Source of the DNA: an uncultured cyanobacterium
GTDB taxonomy: Bacteria > Cyanobacteriota > Vampirovibrionia > Gastranaerophilales > Gastranaerophilaceae
NCBI GenBank assembly: GCA_945836835.1
Contig: CAMAML010000059.1
Coordinates: 1 to 7,185, forward strand
DNA: 7,185 bases
Direction of reading: 5' to 3'
Below are positions 5,402-7,185 of the stretch, piece after piece (the first letter of the stretch is position 1; every line of letters begins with the position of its first letter). The position numbers and the translations under genes were made by a program. The notes beneath the pieces are model-generated. The model made no database searches. It saw nothing but the letters and a program-made list of their open reading frames with translations, and was not told where the DNA came from.

Positions 5402-7132
5402 ATGAAAATGTCAAAAATGTTTGTGCAAACTTTGAGAGAATTTCCGTCCGATGCGGAGGTCGTTTCGCACAAAATGCTTGCACGTGCGGGCTTTATAAAA
5501 AAACTCACCAGTGGCGTTTATAACTACATGCCTTTGATGTGGCGGGTTTTGAAGAAGATTGAAAACATCGTAAGGGAAGAAATGGATAAAGCAGGGGCTC
5601 AAGAACTTTTGATGCCGTTTGTTCAGCCAAAAGAACTTTGGGAAGAGTCGGGACGCTGGGACGCTTACGGTAAAGAGCTTATGAGGCTCAAAGACCGTCA
5701 CGACAGGGTTATGTGTCTTGGACCTACGCACGAAGAAATCATCACTGCACTTGCTCGTGACGTGTTGAAGTCTTACAAGCAAATGCCCGTAAATTTGTAC
5801 CAAATTCAGTCAAAATTCAGGGACGAAGTTCGCCCAAGATACGGACTTTTGCGTGGTCGTGAGTTCATCATGAAAGACGCTTACAGTTTTGACACTTCGC
5901 AGGAAGGCTTAAACAAAGAATACGAAAATATGGCACGGGCATACAAGCGAATTTTTGATCGTTGCGGGCTTGCGACAAAAATGGTTCAGTCAGACTCGGG
6001 TGCAATCGGCGGAAGCGTAAGCCACGAGTTTATGGTAATCACCGACACGGATGCGGGCGAAAACGACGTTTTCTACTGCGATGACTGCGACTATTCGGCA
6101 AACTCAAACCACGCCGTATCAAAACTCTTGCCTGCAAAAACCGACGGGGCGGAATATTTTTCAAAAACGGAAATTCTCGACACTCCGAACACCCATTCGA
6201 TAGAAGAGTTGTGTGAGTTTTTGAAAATTCCTGCCTCAATTATTCTAAAAACTCTGGTCTACATCGTAGATAAAAAGCCTGTTTTGGCACTAATCAGAGC
6301 GGACAAGGCGGTCGAAGAAACCAAGTTGATGAACGCTGTCGGCGGCGTCGACATAAGAATTGCGTCGTCCGCCGAAATTGCCGAACTAATGGAGCAAAAA
6401 GGCTTTGACGCCGTTCCCGGATTTATCGGTCCAAACGGCATGGACGGGGTTACCATCGTCGCCGACGAAACCGTAAAAGATATGAAAAACTTTGTCGTCG
6501 GGGTTAACCAAACCGATAAGCATATGGTCGGGGCTAACTTGGACAAAGATATTCCCCCTATCGAAACATTTGCGGATTTAAGGCTTGTAGAAGCAGGCGA
6601 ACTTTGCCCTCAATGCGGAAAACCCCTCAAGGTTACCAAAGGAATTGAAGTCGGAAACATCTTCCAGCTCGGCACAAAGTATTCAAAACCGATGAAAGCC
6701 GTCTACTTAGACGAGAACGGCAAGGCACAGCCTTACATAATGGGCTGCTACGGTATCGGGATTTCGAGAACGGCAGCTGCTGCGGTCGAGGCTCACTATG
6801 ATGAACACGGCATAAAATGGCCGATTGCAATCGCACCTTACCACGTCGTAATCGTTCCCGTGAACATTAAGGACGAAGTTCAGATGAAAGTTGCGGGCGA
6901 AATGTACGAAAGCCTTAAAAATGCGGGCGTAGAAGTCGTCCTCGACGACAGAGACGAACGTGCAGGCGTAAAATTCAAAGACGCCGACCTAATCGGCTTC
7001 CCGTTTAGAGTAACCGTCGGCAAAACGATTACGGAAGGTTTTGTCGAATACAAAATCCGTGAAACCGATGAAATGCTCAAACTCACCCCCGAAGAAGCGG
7101 GCAAAGACCTTGTCTCAAGGATTGTGAAATAA
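5402..7132 (+). CDS. proS: Prolyl-tRNA synthetase, bacterial type with editing domain
   Basis: This 576-residue class II synthetase charges tRNA-Pro with proline in the cytoplasm. Motif 1 lies around 40-72, ending in LLMP. Motif 2 includes FRDEVRPRYGLLRGREF (139-155). Motif 3 includes GCYGIGISR (448-456). Between motifs 2 and 3, about 225-410, is the INS (YbaK-like) domain that clears Ala-tRNA-Pro, with K283 in ILKTL matching the conserved editing Lys. It is flanked by two Cys pairs (C226/C229 and C402/C405), which may form a zinc site as in other bacterial ProRS. The anticodon-binding domain covers about 475-576 and includes DDRDERAGVKFKDADLIG (515-532). Length is normal and nothing is missing. 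ATG at 5402 is 9 nt after AAGGA (5388-5392) and fits better than TTG at 5396 or ATG at 5408. It has its own promoter. Confidence 0.97.
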   Translation: MKMSKMFVQTLREFPSDAEVVSHKMLARAGFIKKLTSGVYNYMPLMWRVLKKIENIVREEMDKAGAQELLMPFVQPKELWEESGRWDAYGKELMRLKDRHDRVMCLGPTHEEIITALARDVLKSYKQMPVNLYQIQSKFRDEVRPRYGLLRGREFIMKDAYSFDTSQEGLNKEYENMARAYKRIFDRCGLATKMVQSDSGAIGGSVSHEFMVITDTDAGENDVFYCDDCDYSANSNHAVSKLLPAKTDGAEYFSKTEILDTPNTHSIEELCEFLKIPASIILKTLVYIVDKKPVLALIRADKAVEETKLMNAVGGVDIRIASSAEIAELMEQKGFDAVPGFIGPNGMDGVTIVADETVKDMKNFVVGVNQTDKHMVGANLDKDIPPIETFADLRLVEAGELCPQCGKPLKVTKGIEVGNIFQLGTKYSKPMKAVYLDENGKAQPYIMGCYGIGISRTAAAAVEAHYDEHGIKWPIAIAPYHVVIVPVNIKDEVQMKVAGEMYESLKNAGVEVVLDDRDERAGVKFKDADLIGFPFRVTVGKTITEGFVEYKIRETDEMLKLTPEEAGKDLVSRIVK

Positions 7133-7185
7133 TCGGGGCGAAATTGATTTTTTAGAGTGACAAAAATATTTTTTGAAGGGGCGAG

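Noticed and set aside
7122..7150. Hairpin-like AAATAATC ... GATTTTTT after proS as terminator
   Set aside because: Almost all A-T pairs with an internal T-T mismatch, overlapping the stop codon. The last 53 bases show no credible gene start or terminator.

Overview
The window looks like ordinary chromosomal DNA of an AT-leaning bacterium. My best guess is an uncultured gut lineage of the Cyanobacteria-sister group (Vampirovibrionia/Melainabacteria, Candidatus Gastranaerophilales). That guess rests on one feature: the 443-residue protein opens with a short hydrophobic N-terminus carrying 'VNF' motifs, a style I associate with that order. It is an inference, not a proof. No mobile element, tRNA, rRNA or CRISPR array is visible.

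Layout from left to right: (1) the first codons of a gene running off the left edge on the minus strand; (2) a divergent plus-strand gene for a small PurN-like formyltransferase-fold protein with altered active-site residues and a Cys/Gly-rich tail; (3) a plus-strand gene for an unrecognised 443-residue protein in which I can read the ordered motifs of a RelA/SpoT-type alarmone synthetase domain; (4) convergent with it, only 2 bp apart, a minus-strand pair encoding a ketopantoate-reductase-family enzyme followed by an RlmD/TrmA-type 23S rRNA uracil-C5 methyltransferase; (5) divergent from that pair, a plus-strand stand-alone HD phosphohydrolase resembling the C-terminal domain of Ppx/GppA; (6) proS, a full-length bacterial prolyl-tRNA synthetase with editing domain. 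The right-hand 53 bases hold nothing I can support.

Promoters are unusually readable. Four have the form TTGnnn, 17 bp, then TATAAT or TAAAAT. They imply two start modes. Genes with a Shine-Dalgarno sequence (left-edge gene, formyltransferase, RelA-like gene, proS) have, where a promoter can be placed, a leader of about 20-40 nt. Three genes with no Shine-Dalgarno (the HD gene, the reductase, rlmD) have a -10 box so close to the ATG that the predicted transcript starts within about 3 nt of it, so they may be leaderless. A strong intrinsic terminator for the RelA-like gene lies inside the 3' end of the opposing rlmD coding sequence.

Functionally the genes are mixed housekeeping: translation (proS, rlmD), cofactor synthesis (reductase) and probable nucleotide metabolism. 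The point most worth following is the divergent RelA/SpoT-like protein, with a Ppx/GppA-type HD protein about 2.4 kb away. Both families are linked elsewhere to (p)ppGpp, but nothing in the sequence shows that these two act together.
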